From: a virus
Direction: 5' to 3' (one strand)
Virus record (IMG/VR): IMGVR_UViG_3300046804_002503
Location: 61,678-125,677 of that record
DNA length: 64,000 nucleotides
The position numbers and the translations under genes were made by a program. Below, one piece after another: positions 52,053-61,992 of the stretch (positions within the stretch are counted from its first letter, which is position 1; each line of letters begins with the position of its first letter). The notes beneath the pieces were generated by a model. It was not told the origin of the DNA and searched no databases. It saw only the letters and a program-made list of their open reading frames with translations.

Positions 52053-53684
52053 TTAAGAAGGCGCAATATCCTTTTTAAGAACAACTCCGGCGGCGTCAAA
52101 ACGGTTACACCATATATTATTTTTATATACACCTTTGGAAAAGGAATGTACTACTCGAGTTAATAACCATTGCCCGAGTAATTGATTATCAAAAGGATTT
52201 TGATCATATTGATGCCTTTCTAAATTGATAAATTTTCCCGGTGTTCTAAAAGTTAATCCTTTTGTTTCAAAATATAAAGCATTTCCCAAAAATGTTACGT
52301 CTTTAACCATTTCCATTAATCCTATATCATTGGGTGTATATGTTAGGGGGCTAAATATGGGCTTAGTAGCTAAACCAGCTAGTTTAGTTCGATTAACATT
52401 CAACAAAACTTGGCCTTCTACTTCATCACTTGTTGAATATAAACCTTTACTTAAATCTTTTATTTTATTTCTTAAATTTTCAGCAGTGTTTGCCACCATG
52501 CTAATTTCATATTGACACTTTTCAAAATTAAATTTAACAACGGGTTTGTTTACTATGTCTAAATCATCCACAGGTGACATCGGAACAAAATTGTAATTTG
52601 TAATTATAGAAGCTTCTTTGGAAATAAAATTGGTAGAAGTTGTAGAGTTTATGTCCGGACCACGAGGAATTCGAGGAGTGGTATTTTCTAAACCGTCATC
52701 TATTATTAAAGTTTCTATCTGAAACTTAGTTGCATTTTTGTAATAATAAGACAAAGACAATAGCCTCCAATACTTGTCATAAGAATTTCTTCCCATACTT
52801 AAAATAACTGGAAATCTGTCTGAAGAAATTGTGTTCTGTAACAAATGATTTAAGTCTTGTAAAGCATTGTGATTTGCAGCTGACGTATTAAAAATTTTAT
52901 TACTCTCATGCCCAGCATCCCACCTTTTTAAATCTATATTACTAAACGGAATGTCTGGAGTATTAATAGCACCTTCTTCTGTGTATCCTACATTAACAGC
53001 TGCTGCTGAACCAGCCGATTGCCCAACCGCATTAATTAAATTTGCTATAGCTACAGTGCCTTTTAAGCCTCTTTCAGAATCTTTTTTATAAAATTGAGTA
53101 GAGGTGGTCCATTCTACATTACGTTCTAAAAAAATTTGATGCCTTTCGTCTTTAAAATACAAAGTTTTATAGCGCATCACTGCGTCATTACTAGTAGAAT
53201 CTTGTGTATCATATATTACACAATCAAATTGCATCTCCCACAATTTCGGATCCAATTCTACGTTCCTAGCCACATCTTCCATGTAAGGAGCTATTTTAAT
53301 AGAAATCCGATTGCGCCCGTCACTCCTAAGAACCATAGGAGCCGACATAAACCTGTCATAATCATTTATTCCTCTAAACAAAGATTCATGTTGGCTTTCT
53401 AATACAATATATCCTGTTACAGACCAGCTCAATAAAGATTCTTCTATAACTAATTGTTGTATTACAGCAGCCGGTATTGGATAAGGTTCATATCCAGACA
53501 TACCACTCCAGAACCACACTTCCATCCAATAAACCGAATCACCTATTTGATACAAAAATCGATCTTTAGGCTGGCTCCTTTTGAGATTTACAGCAGCTTT
53601 AACATCACCGGCTGTAGGCCGAATAGCTGCATTTTTTTCTTCTGTACCCGCAAGAGCGGAAGCTAGCTGTTGTAAATCGGGCAT
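52053..53684 (-). CDS. Baseplate hub protein (gp27-like, probable)
   Basis: A 543-residue beta-rich protein. It includes 'QLVIEESLLSWSVTGYIVLESQHESLF' (about 88-115), resembling the tail-tube-like domain of hub proteins, then 'HNALQDLNHLLQNT' and 'VVHSFSKGVYKNNIWCNRFDAAG' near the C-terminus. T4 gp27 is 391 residues and forms the trimer under gp5. It lies just before the gp5-like gene (with two genes between), the expected partner. Identity to gp27 is weak. Confidence 0.5.
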   Translation of the reverse strand: MPDLQQLASALAGTEEKNAAIRPTAGDVKAAVNLKRSQPKDRFLYQIGDSVYWMEVWFWSGMSGYEPYPIPAAVIQQLVIEESLLSWSVTGYIVLESQHESLFRGINDYDRFMSAPMVLRSDGRNRISIKIAPYMEDVARNVELDPKLWEMQFDCVIYDTQDSTSNDAVMRYKTLYFKDERHQIFLERNVEWTTSTQFYKKDSERGLKGTVAIANLINAVGQSAGSAAAVNVGYTEEGAINTPDIPFSNIDLKRWDAGHESNKIFNTSAANHNALQDLNHLLQNTISSDRFPVILSMGRNSYDKYWRLLSLSYYYKNATKFQIETLIIDDGLENTTPRIPRGPDINSTTSTNFISKEASIITNYNFVPMSPVDDLDIVNKPVVKFNFEKCQYEISMVANTAENLRNKIKDLSKGLYSTSDEVEGQVLLNVNRTKLAGLATKPIFSPLTYTPNDIGLMEMVKDVTFLGNALYFETKGLTFRTPGKFINLERHQYDQNPFDNQLLGQWLLTRVVHSFSKGVYKNNIWCNRFDAAGVVLKKDIAPS

Positions 53685-53686
53685 AA

Positions 53687-54292
53687 TTAAATACTTTCAT
53701 TCACACTATTCATCAGCTCTACTATAAGCTGATCATATACAAAAGTTACGGTACCACTTATTTCACCGTTTTCTTGATGAGAATAATTTAATTCACTCAA
53801 AGAAGTAATGATGGCATTTTTATATTTAAAAGAAACAATTTTATTGTTATATTCATCTAAAGTATATAACATAAAAGTAGCTTGATAATCTGTTAAAGGT
53901 GTGGGAGAGGTAGAAATGTTATGCCACACTCCAAACCCCTCTGGAGGATTAGACACTTCAGAGGTTGATGTACTTTGATCATTAAAAAGATTTAACCAGC
54001 GCCATAAAATCCAATAATTTTGATATCCATTATCTACCAAATATTTTAAAGACAAAGCCGGCGCCGCTGGTCTAACATGACTAGAAATATAAGCATTTTG
54101 TCCACCATAAGGAACCTTAATTTCTGGTATATCTATTCTAGGCACTGGACTGCCAAAAACTGTAAACTGAATAGAATCTGCTTTAAATTTATCTTTCAAA
54201 ATATTATCTGTAGATTTCTTTAAAGCATTGGGCAGATCTAAAATTAAATTAAATTTATCTAACCTAGAACGATTGAGTACGGATTGATTCAT
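53687..54292 (-). CDS. Tail-tube-fold protein
   Basis: A 201-residue protein with strands 'SIQFTVFGSPVPRIDIPEIKVPYGG', 'LSLKYLVDNGYQNYWILWRWLNLF', and 'FKYKNAIITSLSELNYSHQENGEI...TFVYDQL'. This layout is like the gp19/gp54 tail-tube fold, seen also in hub-adjacent tube initiators. In T4 these proteins form the tube and its initiation ring. It lies between the hub and TerL genes. It is not the main tube protein, which is at the right edge. Confidence 0.6.
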   Translation of the reverse strand: MNQSVLNRSRLDKFNLILDLPNALKKSTDNILKDKFKADSIQFTVFGSPVPRIDIPEIKVPYGGQNAYISSHVRPAAPALSLKYLVDNGYQNYWILWRWLNLFNDQSTSTSEVSNPPEGFGVWHNISTSPTPLTDYQATFMLYTLDEYNNKIVSFKYKNAIITSLSELNYSHQENGEISGTVTFVYDQLIVELMNSVNESI

Positions 54293-54293
54293 A

Positions 54294-56150
54294 TTAAAAA
54301 ATTATTACTGGACGATATTCATTTATAGCTTGATTATCTTCTGGTTCTGTAGGTTTTTGAACCAAGCTATAACAATCTTGATGGAGCCATTTAAACAATT
54401 CAAATGCTTCACGGTCCATAGCAGACTCTACAGCATTTTTTTCATTAATAATAGAAGGTAAAATGTTTAATTGCTTTTTAAGTGAAGGTGTAGAAACACC
54501 AGTTAACAACGGGCTTTGTCTAATTAATTCTGTATTATCATGCAGAGAAGATATTCTCATCGGTCGCCCCTGATTGTCATATTCACCCACAGAAAAACAA
54601 GAAGTTACCAAGGTTGGCATTAAGATGAATAAAGCCCACACTGAAGATAACACTCTGTCATCTAAATTATCACTCGTTCTTTTGGTGTAAGTGTAATTAG
54701 GCATTCTAACAAAATTGTATAATTCTATTAAAGTATCTAAGTCTTGAAATCTGACTACTTTTAAACTATTGCTCCAGTATCTAAAATTAGTAATACCATT
54801 GTATCGAGTATTGGTATGGTTAAAAATACCTTTACGATTTTCAGTTTTATAACCTTTAGTATTCCCGTCTGGTTGATACGTAACTATATTTTCATAGTTG
54901 TATGTGCGATATAAAACATCCAATACCTGTTGCCCGTTATTATTTGTTTCAATTAAGACCGGAGGTCTACCCCAGTCTATCAATAGATTTAATAGACGTG
55001 AACCGAAATGATATGGACTAATGCTATTAGAAGCGTAAATCGCTACTTGTCGTATCTCTTGTAAGTCTGTTACATCAAAAACTTGAGCCACTGTATTAGA
55101 TCTGCCAATACCTTCTCCGACATCAACACCCATGATGTACAAATGTCCTGGTTGTGGAAGTTGGAATATTTTATAAGAACCATCGTCCTTGACCAAAACT
55201 GGTTCAGAACATTGAGCCTTTAATTCTTCTAAATAAGCCGTGTCTATAATTGTTCTTCCCGGAGCTAAAAAGACATTACCAAATTCTTGATCAAAATCTT
55301 CTTCACCTTTACCCTCTTCTTTTAACAATTCTATTGCTTGATTTTTCCAAGCTTCGTCACGACCCGGAACATCCCACCAATCAATTCTTTCTAAATTCCA
55401 AATACTATTTTCCTTTTGAGCATCTTGATATAGCTGATAAAATTTATTGTCGGTTCCATTTGGTGTACTAATAACTACAATCTGAGATTTTTTAGATTGA
55501 ATAACAATAGGAATAGCCGATTTCCAAAGCTCTTTCATGATCTCTGGAGGACAGAAAGCCATTTCATCAATAATCAAAAGGTTACTAGTACCACCACGAG
55601 GACCTGCTGCAGAGGTAGTACTAATTCTTATAGCAGAATCGTTTCTTAAAATAAAACCATCTTTACGCCATGACTTAATAGCTGGCTTGAGATAAATTGG
55701 CATTTGTTCGTAAGCCATTTTAATACGAGCAAAAATTTCTTTGGCTGTAGATTCTTTGTTAGCTACAATAGTAACATTTTTATCATCATTAAAACAACAC
55801 AACCACAAAGCATAAATTGCTATACAAGTAGTTTTTCCAGACTGACGAGAACTCAATACAATATTGAAACGATTAGCTTTAAAAGCTTTTAATAATTTTT
55901 TTTGATATTTATATAGCTGAATTTTTTGTTTACCTTCATCTAGTGTAACAATTTGATAATGATTTTCTGCAAAATGTAATATACTTTTTTTACAAAGCTT
56001 GAGATCTTCCACCATCTCCTCTGTCCATTTAAACGTACCATCTCTACGCAAAATGTTTTCGTTACCTTGATAGAATTTACCATCTACCAAGATATCTTGT
56101 GGATTATCTGGATCTATATCATCCTCTTCAAACTCTGTTTCAGTTCGCAT
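54294..56150 (-). CDS. 17: Terminase large subunit gp17 (TerL)
   Basis: A 618-residue packaging motor. ATPase: Walker A 'SSRQSGKTT' (100-108), 'VTIVANKESTAKEIF', Walker B 'LLIIDEMAF' (191-199) and 'ISTPNGT'. Nuclease: 'MGVDVGEG' (about 348-355), 'VLIETNNNGQ' and 'DNLDDRVLSSVWAL'. These are the acidic residues of the RNase H-like fold. The length is close to T4 gp17 (610). Its position inside the baseplate block, apart from head genes, is unusual for T4-like phages. Confidence 0.95.
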   Translation of the reverse strand: MRTETEFEEDDIDPDNPQDILVDGKFYQGNENILRRDGTFKWTEEMVEDLKLCKKSILHFAENHYQIVTLDEGKQKIQLYKYQKKLLKAFKANRFNIVLSSRQSGKTTCIAIYALWLCCFNDDKNVTIVANKESTAKEIFARIKMAYEQMPIYLKPAIKSWRKDGFILRNDSAIRISTTSAAGPRGGTSNLLIIDEMAFCPPEIMKELWKSAIPIVIQSKKSQIVVISTPNGTDNKFYQLYQDAQKENSIWNLERIDWWDVPGRDEAWKNQAIELLKEEGKGEEDFDQEFGNVFLAPGRTIIDTAYLEELKAQCSEPVLVKDDGSYKIFQLPQPGHLYIMGVDVGEGIGRSNTVAQVFDVTDLQEIRQVAIYASNSISPYHFGSRLLNLLIDWGRPPVLIETNNNGQQVLDVLYRTYNYENIVTYQPDGNTKGYKTENRKGIFNHTNTRYNGITNFRYWSNSLKVVRFQDLDTLIELYNFVRMPNYTYTKRTSDNLDDRVLSSVWALFILMPTLVTSCFSVGEYDNQGRPMRISSLHDNTELIRQSPLLTGVSTPSLKKQLNILPSIINEKNAVESAMDREAFELFKWLHQDCYSLVQKPTEPEDNQAINEYRPVIIF

Positions 56151-56155
56151 AATAA

Positions 56156-56515
56156 CTAACTATTTAGTTGCCCCTTTAATTGATTCAATACCAAACCAAC
56201 ATATTCCTTTTTCAATATCCTTAACAGAAATCCAGGATCTGGCATTAACACCGGATTGGTAATACCATTATAAACACACACTAACCACCACAATTCTATA
56301 GTGTTATAATATTTATAAGAAATAGAAACCCACGTATCTTGTGGCATAGTTCTATAAGAAATTTCTATATTATCATCATTTGCTGGAAAAATGTTTATAG
56401 ACCTTAATATGTTATAAAATTTTTCTCCAGTTTCAATGTCATCATAGATATTAAAAAAATTCTCATATCTATAAGGGCTAATAGTAGGTAGATCATCAAA
56501 TTGATTTTGTTTCAT
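56156..56515 (-). CDS. 53: Baseplate wedge protein gp53
   Basis: A 119-residue protein. 'TWVSISYKYYNTIELWWLVCVYNGITNPV' (about 61-89) corresponds to the LysM-like element of gp53, followed by 'MPDPGFLLRIL'. T4 gp53 (196 residues) joins wedges to the hub; this version is shorter at its C-terminus. It lies 5 bases upstream of terL and 17 bases downstream of a gp48-like gene. Confidence 0.8.
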   Translation of the reverse strand: MKQNQFDDLPTISPYRYENFFNIYDDIETGEKFYNILRSINIFPANDDNIEISYRTMPQDTWVSISYKYYNTIELWWLVCVYNGITNPVLMPDPGFLLRILKKEYVGLVLNQLKGQLNS

Positions 56516-56532
56516 AAAATATTACCAAGGTA

Positions 56533-57894
56533 CTACGGTTGTTGTTGAGAAGATAATGTTGTAGTGCCGCCAGGGAAGAATGGAGTATTTTGAGGGGGTG
56601 TTGACGTTGTTGACTGATTCATACCAGACCCGCCAATAACCCTCCCGGTGGTTCCACTATCATTCAAATTTTGTGTTGGAGGTTGTTGAGGTGAGGGTAT
56701 ATTTGGATCTGTGACTCTAAAATCTGGTACAGAAGTGGGAGGTGTTGAGGGGGTTTGTGCCCCATCAAGGGTTAATTTTTTAGGTTCAAAAGTGTCGCTT
56801 GTATTACGCATAGGAGTACCCAAAAGTGCTTCTTGATTACTTGGTAATAAGGCTGCTAATTTTGGATCCATCTGTACAGGTACATTTAAGTCTGAAGGAG
56901 ACAGTCGATTCGATGTAGCAATTGTCTGGTTTGGTCCAGCACCTAAAGTTGATAAGCTGCTCTGAGTTCCAATCACAGAAACTTTATCAGCTCCTAATGA
57001 ACCTATATTAATATTAACACTTTCTGGTAACATTTCTTCTAGAGTAATTTCTACTAAATAAGCTTCTGGTACCAATCGTCCAGATGAATTTTCTAATCCT
57101 AATTCTCCAAAAAAATCTAATAAACCCCCTCCTATCATGCGGTTATTTACAGAACCATAATCTGTAATTTGTCTTAATTGACCCAAACTTCTGAAGGCAA
57201 AAGTTTTAACATATGCCAAAGGTATACTTAAACCGCCCAAGGCCGGTGTGCTGATACTGTAAACTTTAGGAGGTAAAAAGGTTGTCCAAGAAGTTCTAGT
57301 TTTTAAATTTTGAAAATAAAATAAATTAACAAAACTAAAATTGTTATTAGCTGATTCCATGTCTTGGGTATTAAACAACGGAAACTTAATAGTTATAGTT
57401 CTTCTGTTAGTTTGTTTATAAGAAATTAATGGTTCTGTGCCCCAGCCAGTAGAAATCATTTGACCAATAGCATCACTCCACTTGGTTAATACTGGAAAGA
57501 TTTTTTGTAAAGATCCAAAAACACTTCCATCTGTAGAAGCCCAGCTATTACCTAGAGCCCCTCTAATACTTTGCCCGTCTTCTATTATGTAAGGCAAATT
57601 ATAAGTGAATCCGGTTTCACTTCCCAAATACATATTTTTATATGGATCTACAGCTTGATTAGTCAATAAGCCTTTAGCAACTGTAAGAAACCTAGACAAA
57701 GAAGCAGTCCACCGAGCATAATCTAAAGCATATTCTTTTAAAATTATATTTGGTATTTCTTCTTTTAAAGATCCCAATTTCCAATAATGATTTTCATAAA
57801 CATCTACAAGACCATTATCCGGGACTGCTCTTGGATAATAGTTTCCAGAATGATTATCTAATTCAGATTGTAAGCTAAAGTATGAAAAGTTCAT
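56533..57894 (-). CDS. 48: gp48-like baseplate tail-tube cap protein, copy A
   Basis: A 453-residue protein. The body includes 'YARWTASLSRFLTVAKGLL', 'QDMESANNNFSFVNLFYFQNLKTRTSWTTF', 'LPPKVYSISTPALGG' and 'PEAYLVEITLEEMLPESV'. The last resembles the C-terminal 'TFTLEITMREI' of T4 gp48, which caps the tail tube at the baseplate. The C-terminal 120 residues are a Pro/Thr/Ser-rich tail, probably disordered. It is paralogous to the neighbouring copy B. The start follows 12 bases after the copy B stop. Confidence 0.6.
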   Translation of the reverse strand: MNFSYFSLQSELDNHSGNYYPRAVPDNGLVDVYENHYWKLGSLKEEIPNIILKEYALDYARWTASLSRFLTVAKGLLTNQAVDPYKNMYLGSETGFTYNLPYIIEDGQSIRGALGNSWASTDGSVFGSLQKIFPVLTKWSDAIGQMISTGWGTEPLISYKQTNRRTITIKFPLFNTQDMESANNNFSFVNLFYFQNLKTRTSWTTFLPPKVYSISTPALGGLSIPLAYVKTFAFRSLGQLRQITDYGSVNNRMIGGGLLDFFGELGLENSSGRLVPEAYLVEITLEEMLPESVNINIGSLGADKVSVIGTQSSLSTLGAGPNQTIATSNRLSPSDLNVPVQMDPKLAALLPSNQEALLGTPMRNTSDTFEPKKLTLDGAQTPSTPPTSVPDFRVTDPNIPSPQQPPTQNLNDSGTTGRVIGGSGMNQSTTSTPPQNTPFFPGGTTTLSSQQQP

Positions 57895-57906
57895 TTTTAA
57901 AAATTA

Positions 57907-59430
57907 TTATCCTTTAACCCCTTCAGGACCTAAGTATTTTGGATCTATTACTCTCGGTGTGGGGTCTTTAGGAGTTTGAGATCGATTTAACGATGGATTG
58001 TCTGGAGGACGCGGTAAAAGTGTTTCTCTAAAAAGATTTTCTGTAGGAGTAGTGGGAGAGCCAGATACCCTAAATGCCCCATTTATGTACTCTACTGTCC
58101 GTCCCGCACTTGCTGCTTTTGTAGCTTCTTCTACACTATAAACAGTTGTTGGCGATTCAGTTCCTAACCCGTACTGATCTCGAACTCCTGGACCTATAGT
58201 TTCTCTTAAAGCCTTTTCAGCTAAATCTCGGCGTGATTGTTCAGTTTGTTCTATAGCTGCTCGACGGGTTGGGTCAGATTTTATTAAACCATCATATGCA
58301 ACCCCCTGTGCTGCACTATTAATACGTATATCATTGGGTATGGGATTAGATGTTGGAGTATTTAATGCTCGTTCTAAAGCCGCTTTTTGTTCTGCGTATG
58401 TGGGTTCAGACACAGCAAAATCTGCACCGCTAGAATCTAACGCATATTCCTCTACAGAAGACCCTAAAGTATTTTCTTGTTTGTTACCAGCTTGACCTGC
58501 ACCGGCTGCACCTGGGCTAGAAGCTATTACTGTTACCTTTTTACCACCCAAAGCCCCGGCCATAATATTGGTACTTTCTGGCAATGCTTCTCTTAAGGTG
58601 ATAGTAACTAGATAAGCTTCTGGTATTAATCTTCCTCCACCCGGTACAAAGCTTGAAATAGAATTTAAAGCAGCATAAGATGCTCCGCTCATTTCTTTAA
58701 AATCTCTTAATTGTCCAATGGCTTTAACATCATAATTTTCTACATAAGCCATGGGCATGTATATGCCTCCATCAGCCATAGTGTCTACAGAATATACTTT
58801 TGGAGGTAAAAAAGTAGTCCAAGAAGTTCTGGTTTTTAAATTTTGCAAATAAAACAAAGATATAAAACTAAAATTGTCATTTATAGAAGCCAAATCTTCT
58901 GTGTTATACAAATAAAAAGAAAGGGATAACGCTCTTCGATCTGTAGATCCATAACGCAAAATGTCTTCTGTACCCCAGCCAGATGTTAAACCTGCCCCAA
59001 CAAAGTCTACTACAGACTTAATACCACTAAACAAATTACCAGTAACATCTCCAGAACTTTTATCCCACGTGTTAGAAAGAACGCCTCGAACTGGTTGAGG
59101 AGTATTAGAAGGTAAAACATAAGGTAAACGATAACTAAATCCGGTAGGTTCTCCTATGTATAAATTCTGATAAGAATCACTAGCATCTGTATTTTTACCT
59201 GTAATAGATTTTACAGTTTTTAACATCCGAACCAAAGAAGCCGTCCATCTTCCATATTCCAGTTTATATTCTTTCAATATAACTGAAGGCACTTCGTCTA
59301 CATTTTTACTAAGCTGCCAATGGTGATCTTTATATATGTCTATTAAAGACTCACCCCGTGGACGAGCGTAGGGTATAGAACTTCCAGCCGGGCTTGTATC
59401 ATTTTCTATGTAAAAATAGTTAAAATTCAT
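57907..59430 (-). CDS. 48: gp48-like baseplate tail-tube cap protein, copy B
   Basis: I start at the ATG at 59428-59430 (MNFNYF), one base after the tape-measure stop; a TTG five codons earlier overlaps that gene. The 507-residue protein shares blocks with copy A: 'EYGRWTASLVRMLKTVK', 'SINDNFSFISLFYLQNLKTRTSWTTF' and 'LPPKVYSVDTMADGG', then 'PEAYLVTITLREALPEST'. A long, alanine- and proline-rich C-terminal region follows (about 330-507). The tandem pair probably arose by duplication and may form a mixed ring at the tube base. Confidence 0.6.
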   Translation of the reverse strand: MNFNYFYIENDTSPAGSSIPYARPRGESLIDIYKDHHWQLSKNVDEVPSVILKEYKLEYGRWTASLVRMLKTVKSITGKNTDASDSYQNLYIGEPTGFSYRLPYVLPSNTPQPVRGVLSNTWDKSSGDVTGNLFSGIKSVVDFVGAGLTSGWGTEDILRYGSTDRRALSLSFYLYNTEDLASINDNFSFISLFYLQNLKTRTSWTTFLPPKVYSVDTMADGGIYMPMAYVENYDVKAIGQLRDFKEMSGASYAALNSISSFVPGGGRLIPEAYLVTITLREALPESTNIMAGALGGKKVTVIASSPGAAGAGQAGNKQENTLGSSVEEYALDSSGADFAVSEPTYAEQKAALERALNTPTSNPIPNDIRINSAAQGVAYDGLIKSDPTRRAAIEQTEQSRRDLAEKALRETIGPGVRDQYGLGTESPTTVYSVEEATKAASAGRTVEYINGAFRVSGSPTTPTENLFRETLLPRPPDNPSLNRSQTPKDPTPRVIDPKYLGPEGVKG

Positions 59431-59431
59431 A

Positions 59432-61102
59432 CTACGGCAAACCAACTTTTTGTAAACCCAAAGTTAATCGATATCTATTCTTATCATCATAATGTGGGTC
59501 TCTGTGAGCTGTGGGATTAGTTTGAGAAGGCGCGTCTTTCTTTTGTGGTGCGAAGCTCTTTTGAAGAGTCTCAGCAACTGCCTGTAACGGATTTAATCCA
59601 CGACGATCCCAGTCCATTAAAGTGGCTATGCTTTTATCTATAGTTTCTCCTAAATTTTCTAAACTATTTTCAAAGCTTAACTGAGGAGACAGTTCACTTT
59701 GCATTTTTTTGTCCCAAAGCTCTTTTCTTTTAGCATTTCTTTCTTGGGCACCTTCTCTCATTTTTTTTAGGTTTTCACTATATTCTTGTTCTGCCTTTTC
59801 ATTAGCTTTCTTAGCATCTTCTACGGCTGCAGTTTCTCTTAAAGAACTGGCCCTCCATTCAGCTAACCACCCTAAACCGTATGTTACCAAAGATGTGGCT
59901 CCTAAAACACCGGCTAGAGGGAGCCCAGCCCCAGTGAGGGCAGATCCAGCTGCATATAACCCCGACCCCGCGGAGATGCCATTTAACCACGTAGCAGTTT
60001 TAGACCAAAAAGCCGCATCTTGATTGCCTTTTGCCTCATCCTCTTTTGACATTTGGTAATTTTGCCACGCATCATAAGCACTAAGACCCGCGCCAGCAAC
60101 TGCTAATCCTACACCAAGACCCTTTCCTACCACACGAGCCCCTTGCATTACCCTAGAAGGTTTAGGAGCTCCTAATTGACCAGCGCGGGCTCGGAGAGGC
60201 CTTGTTCCTTTATAACCTTTACCTCGCGCGCCCATTGGACCACCCACTGGACCACCTACCGGTGGCCGATTTCCGGGGCCAAACATAAACCTACCCATGC
60301 GAGCTATTCCTTTAACAAATAAACCCACTGCACCGGCAAATAATTTAAAAATATTTCCAAAACCGAACACCACCCCACCAATAGCAGTTACTGCAGCTAT
60401 CTTGAAACTAGTCTTTAAAGTATCTAAAGATATACCTAACTTATCAGACAATTTATTGCCTAGAAAATCTATGACAGATTCAAAACCGGTACTTAAAACT
60501 TTATACACAGCATCTGCTAGTGGTATTCCTAATAGTTTGCCTATACCTAAGAGTATTCCGCCGCCTATTAATAAAGTTCTCAATTCATCCCAAGCACTCT
60601 TAGCTTCTGGCGGAAATAGATTTTTTACACCATCTCTTAATTTTTCTAAATTCTCCACAAGAGTAGCAAATCCTCCTTTTTGAGAATCTACTATTCGATT
60701 GCCCAAAGAATCTAAATTCTTTTTTTCTGCATCTGGATCTTTTAACTTTCCCTTTTCTCCAGAAACACCATCGTCTGATGCTCTAGAATTTGTAATATTG
60801 CGAAACATTTGTTCCAACGCGGCTTGTTGGGCTGCATTGTTGGCAGGATTAGAACCTGGGGTAGAGCTATTATTTAAACCCGGAAACTGAGAATTAGTAA
60901 ATTGTTTAAGGGTTTCTGATAATTTTTTAAATTGTTCTGCTCGGTTGGTTTCTATGGCTTGGATAACTGGAAGATTAACAACTTCTGATATGGACTTTAT
61001 GCGCCCATTCATTTCTTTAAAAGAAGCCATGAAGGATGCAAAGTCTTCAGCAGACCTGTCATAGTTAAAATTGCTTCCAGACGAAGCGGCGTTAGGATCC
61101 AT
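59432..61102 (-). CDS. 29: Tape-measure-like protein (gp29-like)
   Basis: A 556-residue protein similar in length to T4 gp29 (590) and directly upstream of the gp48-like genes, as in T4 (29-48-54). The N-terminus is helical; the middle has glycine-rich hydrophobic segments ('LIGGGILLGIGKLLGIPL', 'AAVTAIGGVVFGFGNIF', 'GLGVGLAVAGAGL'), typical of tape-measure proteins that cross host membranes. The C-terminal part is charged and helical. The role in setting tail length is inferred. CTAAATAT lies upstream (GATCTAAATATTTAC). Confidence 0.6.
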   Translation of the reverse strand: MDPNAASSGSNFNYDRSAEDFASFMASFKEMNGRIKSISEVVNLPVIQAIETNRAEQFKKLSETLKQFTNSQFPGLNNSSTPGSNPANNAAQQAALEQMFRNITNSRASDDGVSGEKGKLKDPDAEKKNLDSLGNRIVDSQKGGFATLVENLEKLRDGVKNLFPPEAKSAWDELRTLLIGGGILLGIGKLLGIPLADAVYKVLSTGFESVIDFLGNKLSDKLGISLDTLKTSFKIAAVTAIGGVVFGFGNIFKLFAGAVGLFVKGIARMGRFMFGPGNRPPVGGPVGGPMGARGKGYKGTRPLRARAGQLGAPKPSRVMQGARVVGKGLGVGLAVAGAGLSAYDAWQNYQMSKEDEAKGNQDAAFWSKTATWLNGISAGSGLYAAGSALTGAGLPLAGVLGATSLVTYGLGWLAEWRASSLRETAAVEDAKKANEKAEQEYSENLKKMREGAQERNAKRKELWDKKMQSELSPQLSFENSLENLGETIDKSIATLMDWDRRGLNPLQAVAETLQKSFAPQKKDAPSQTNPTAHRDPHYDDKNRYRLTLGLQKVGLP

Positions 61103-61130
61103 GTAAATATTTAGATCTAACGCCTAGACA

Positions 61131-61964
61131 TTAACCCAAAAATACAGCAGTATTGACGTCTACAATTGCAGTGTGTCCCTTAGAAGAAGTTACGGTAAGG
61201 TAAGATTCTACAGAATTTTTCCAAGAAGACATCTTATCAAAAATGCTTTGTACTATAAAAATTGGCAATTTTTCCACAAAAAACATTTTTTGTTTTAAAT
61301 CCCATGAAGAATAAGAAAGATCTTGATTGTCTAAAAAGATATTTTTAATGTATTTAGAAGTTTCAAATATAAATCCTTCAGTAATAATATTATTAAGAAG
61401 ATTTTGATCCGACAATTCTTTGTTTTGCGTCTTTAAGAAAGATGCATTTTGAAAATAATAACGATCTAAACCCAGTCTAGGAACTTGCAATATTATTTTT
61501 ACGTTTAAATTATCTCTTTCAAAAATTATTTCTTCAGTGTCTGGATGATTAAAATTTTTAAATCCTTCTACCAAAGCATTTAAATTTACCTCTTCTATAT
61601 ATTCTTCTTCAGTGTCTGAGTCTATGAACTTAGTTTTTACTAGAGAAGATATTTGATTTTTTAAAGATAAACTTAAAAAAACTCTATCTAAAACTGTTAA
61701 ATTGTTTATTTCTATGGCCGGGGTTAAATTGTTTTCTTTTAAAACATCATAAACAAATTGTTCAAAATGTATTTTTTCTGTTATTACATTATTTTGTAAA
61801 GCCGTAGACAATAACTTTTTTTGTTGTTCTGCACTGATTTCTTTTAATTTAATATGCTCTTTTATTGAAGGAACCCAATGTTCTTTAGCCAAATTTGTTT
61901 CAGATAAAGAATTTAAAGCCTTTAAAGCTTCTTCAAAAGACAATACATTGCTAGGTTGAGACAT
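61131..61964 (-). CDS. T4 baseplate protein (gp26/gp51-type), copy 1
   Basis: A 277-residue protein. 'WVPSIKEHIKLKEISAEQQKKLLSTAL' (about 31-57) and 'INNLTVLDRVFLSLSLKNQISSLVK' (about 87-110) match the pattern of T4 baseplate hub-assembly proteins (gp26/PF12322 type): a receptor 'LPS-x-K-x-x-x-F' entry and an 'L-x-x-L-x-x-R-x-x-S-x-x' helix. It may chaperone hub assembly. It lies upstream of the tape-measure gene. It resembles the next gene in layout. Confidence 0.5.
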   Translation of the reverse strand: MSQPSNVLSFEEALKALNSLSETNLAKEHWVPSIKEHIKLKEISAEQQKKLLSTALQNNVITEKIHFEQFVYDVLKENNLTPAIEINNLTVLDRVFLSLSLKNQISSLVKTKFIDSDTEEEYIEEVNLNALVEGFKNFNHPDTEEIIFERDNLNVKIILQVPRLGLDRYYFQNASFLKTQNKELSDQNLLNNIITEGFIFETSKYIKNIFLDNQDLSYSSWDLKQKMFFVEKLPIFIVQSIFDKMSSWKNSVESYLTVTSSKGHTAIVDVNTAVFLG

Positions 61965-61992
61965 ACTTTAATTATTCTTTAATTCTAATAAT

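Noticed and set aside
60297-60683. 128-codon plus-strand frame
   Set aside because: It is antisense to the tape-measure-like gene, with no start context or recognisable protein.
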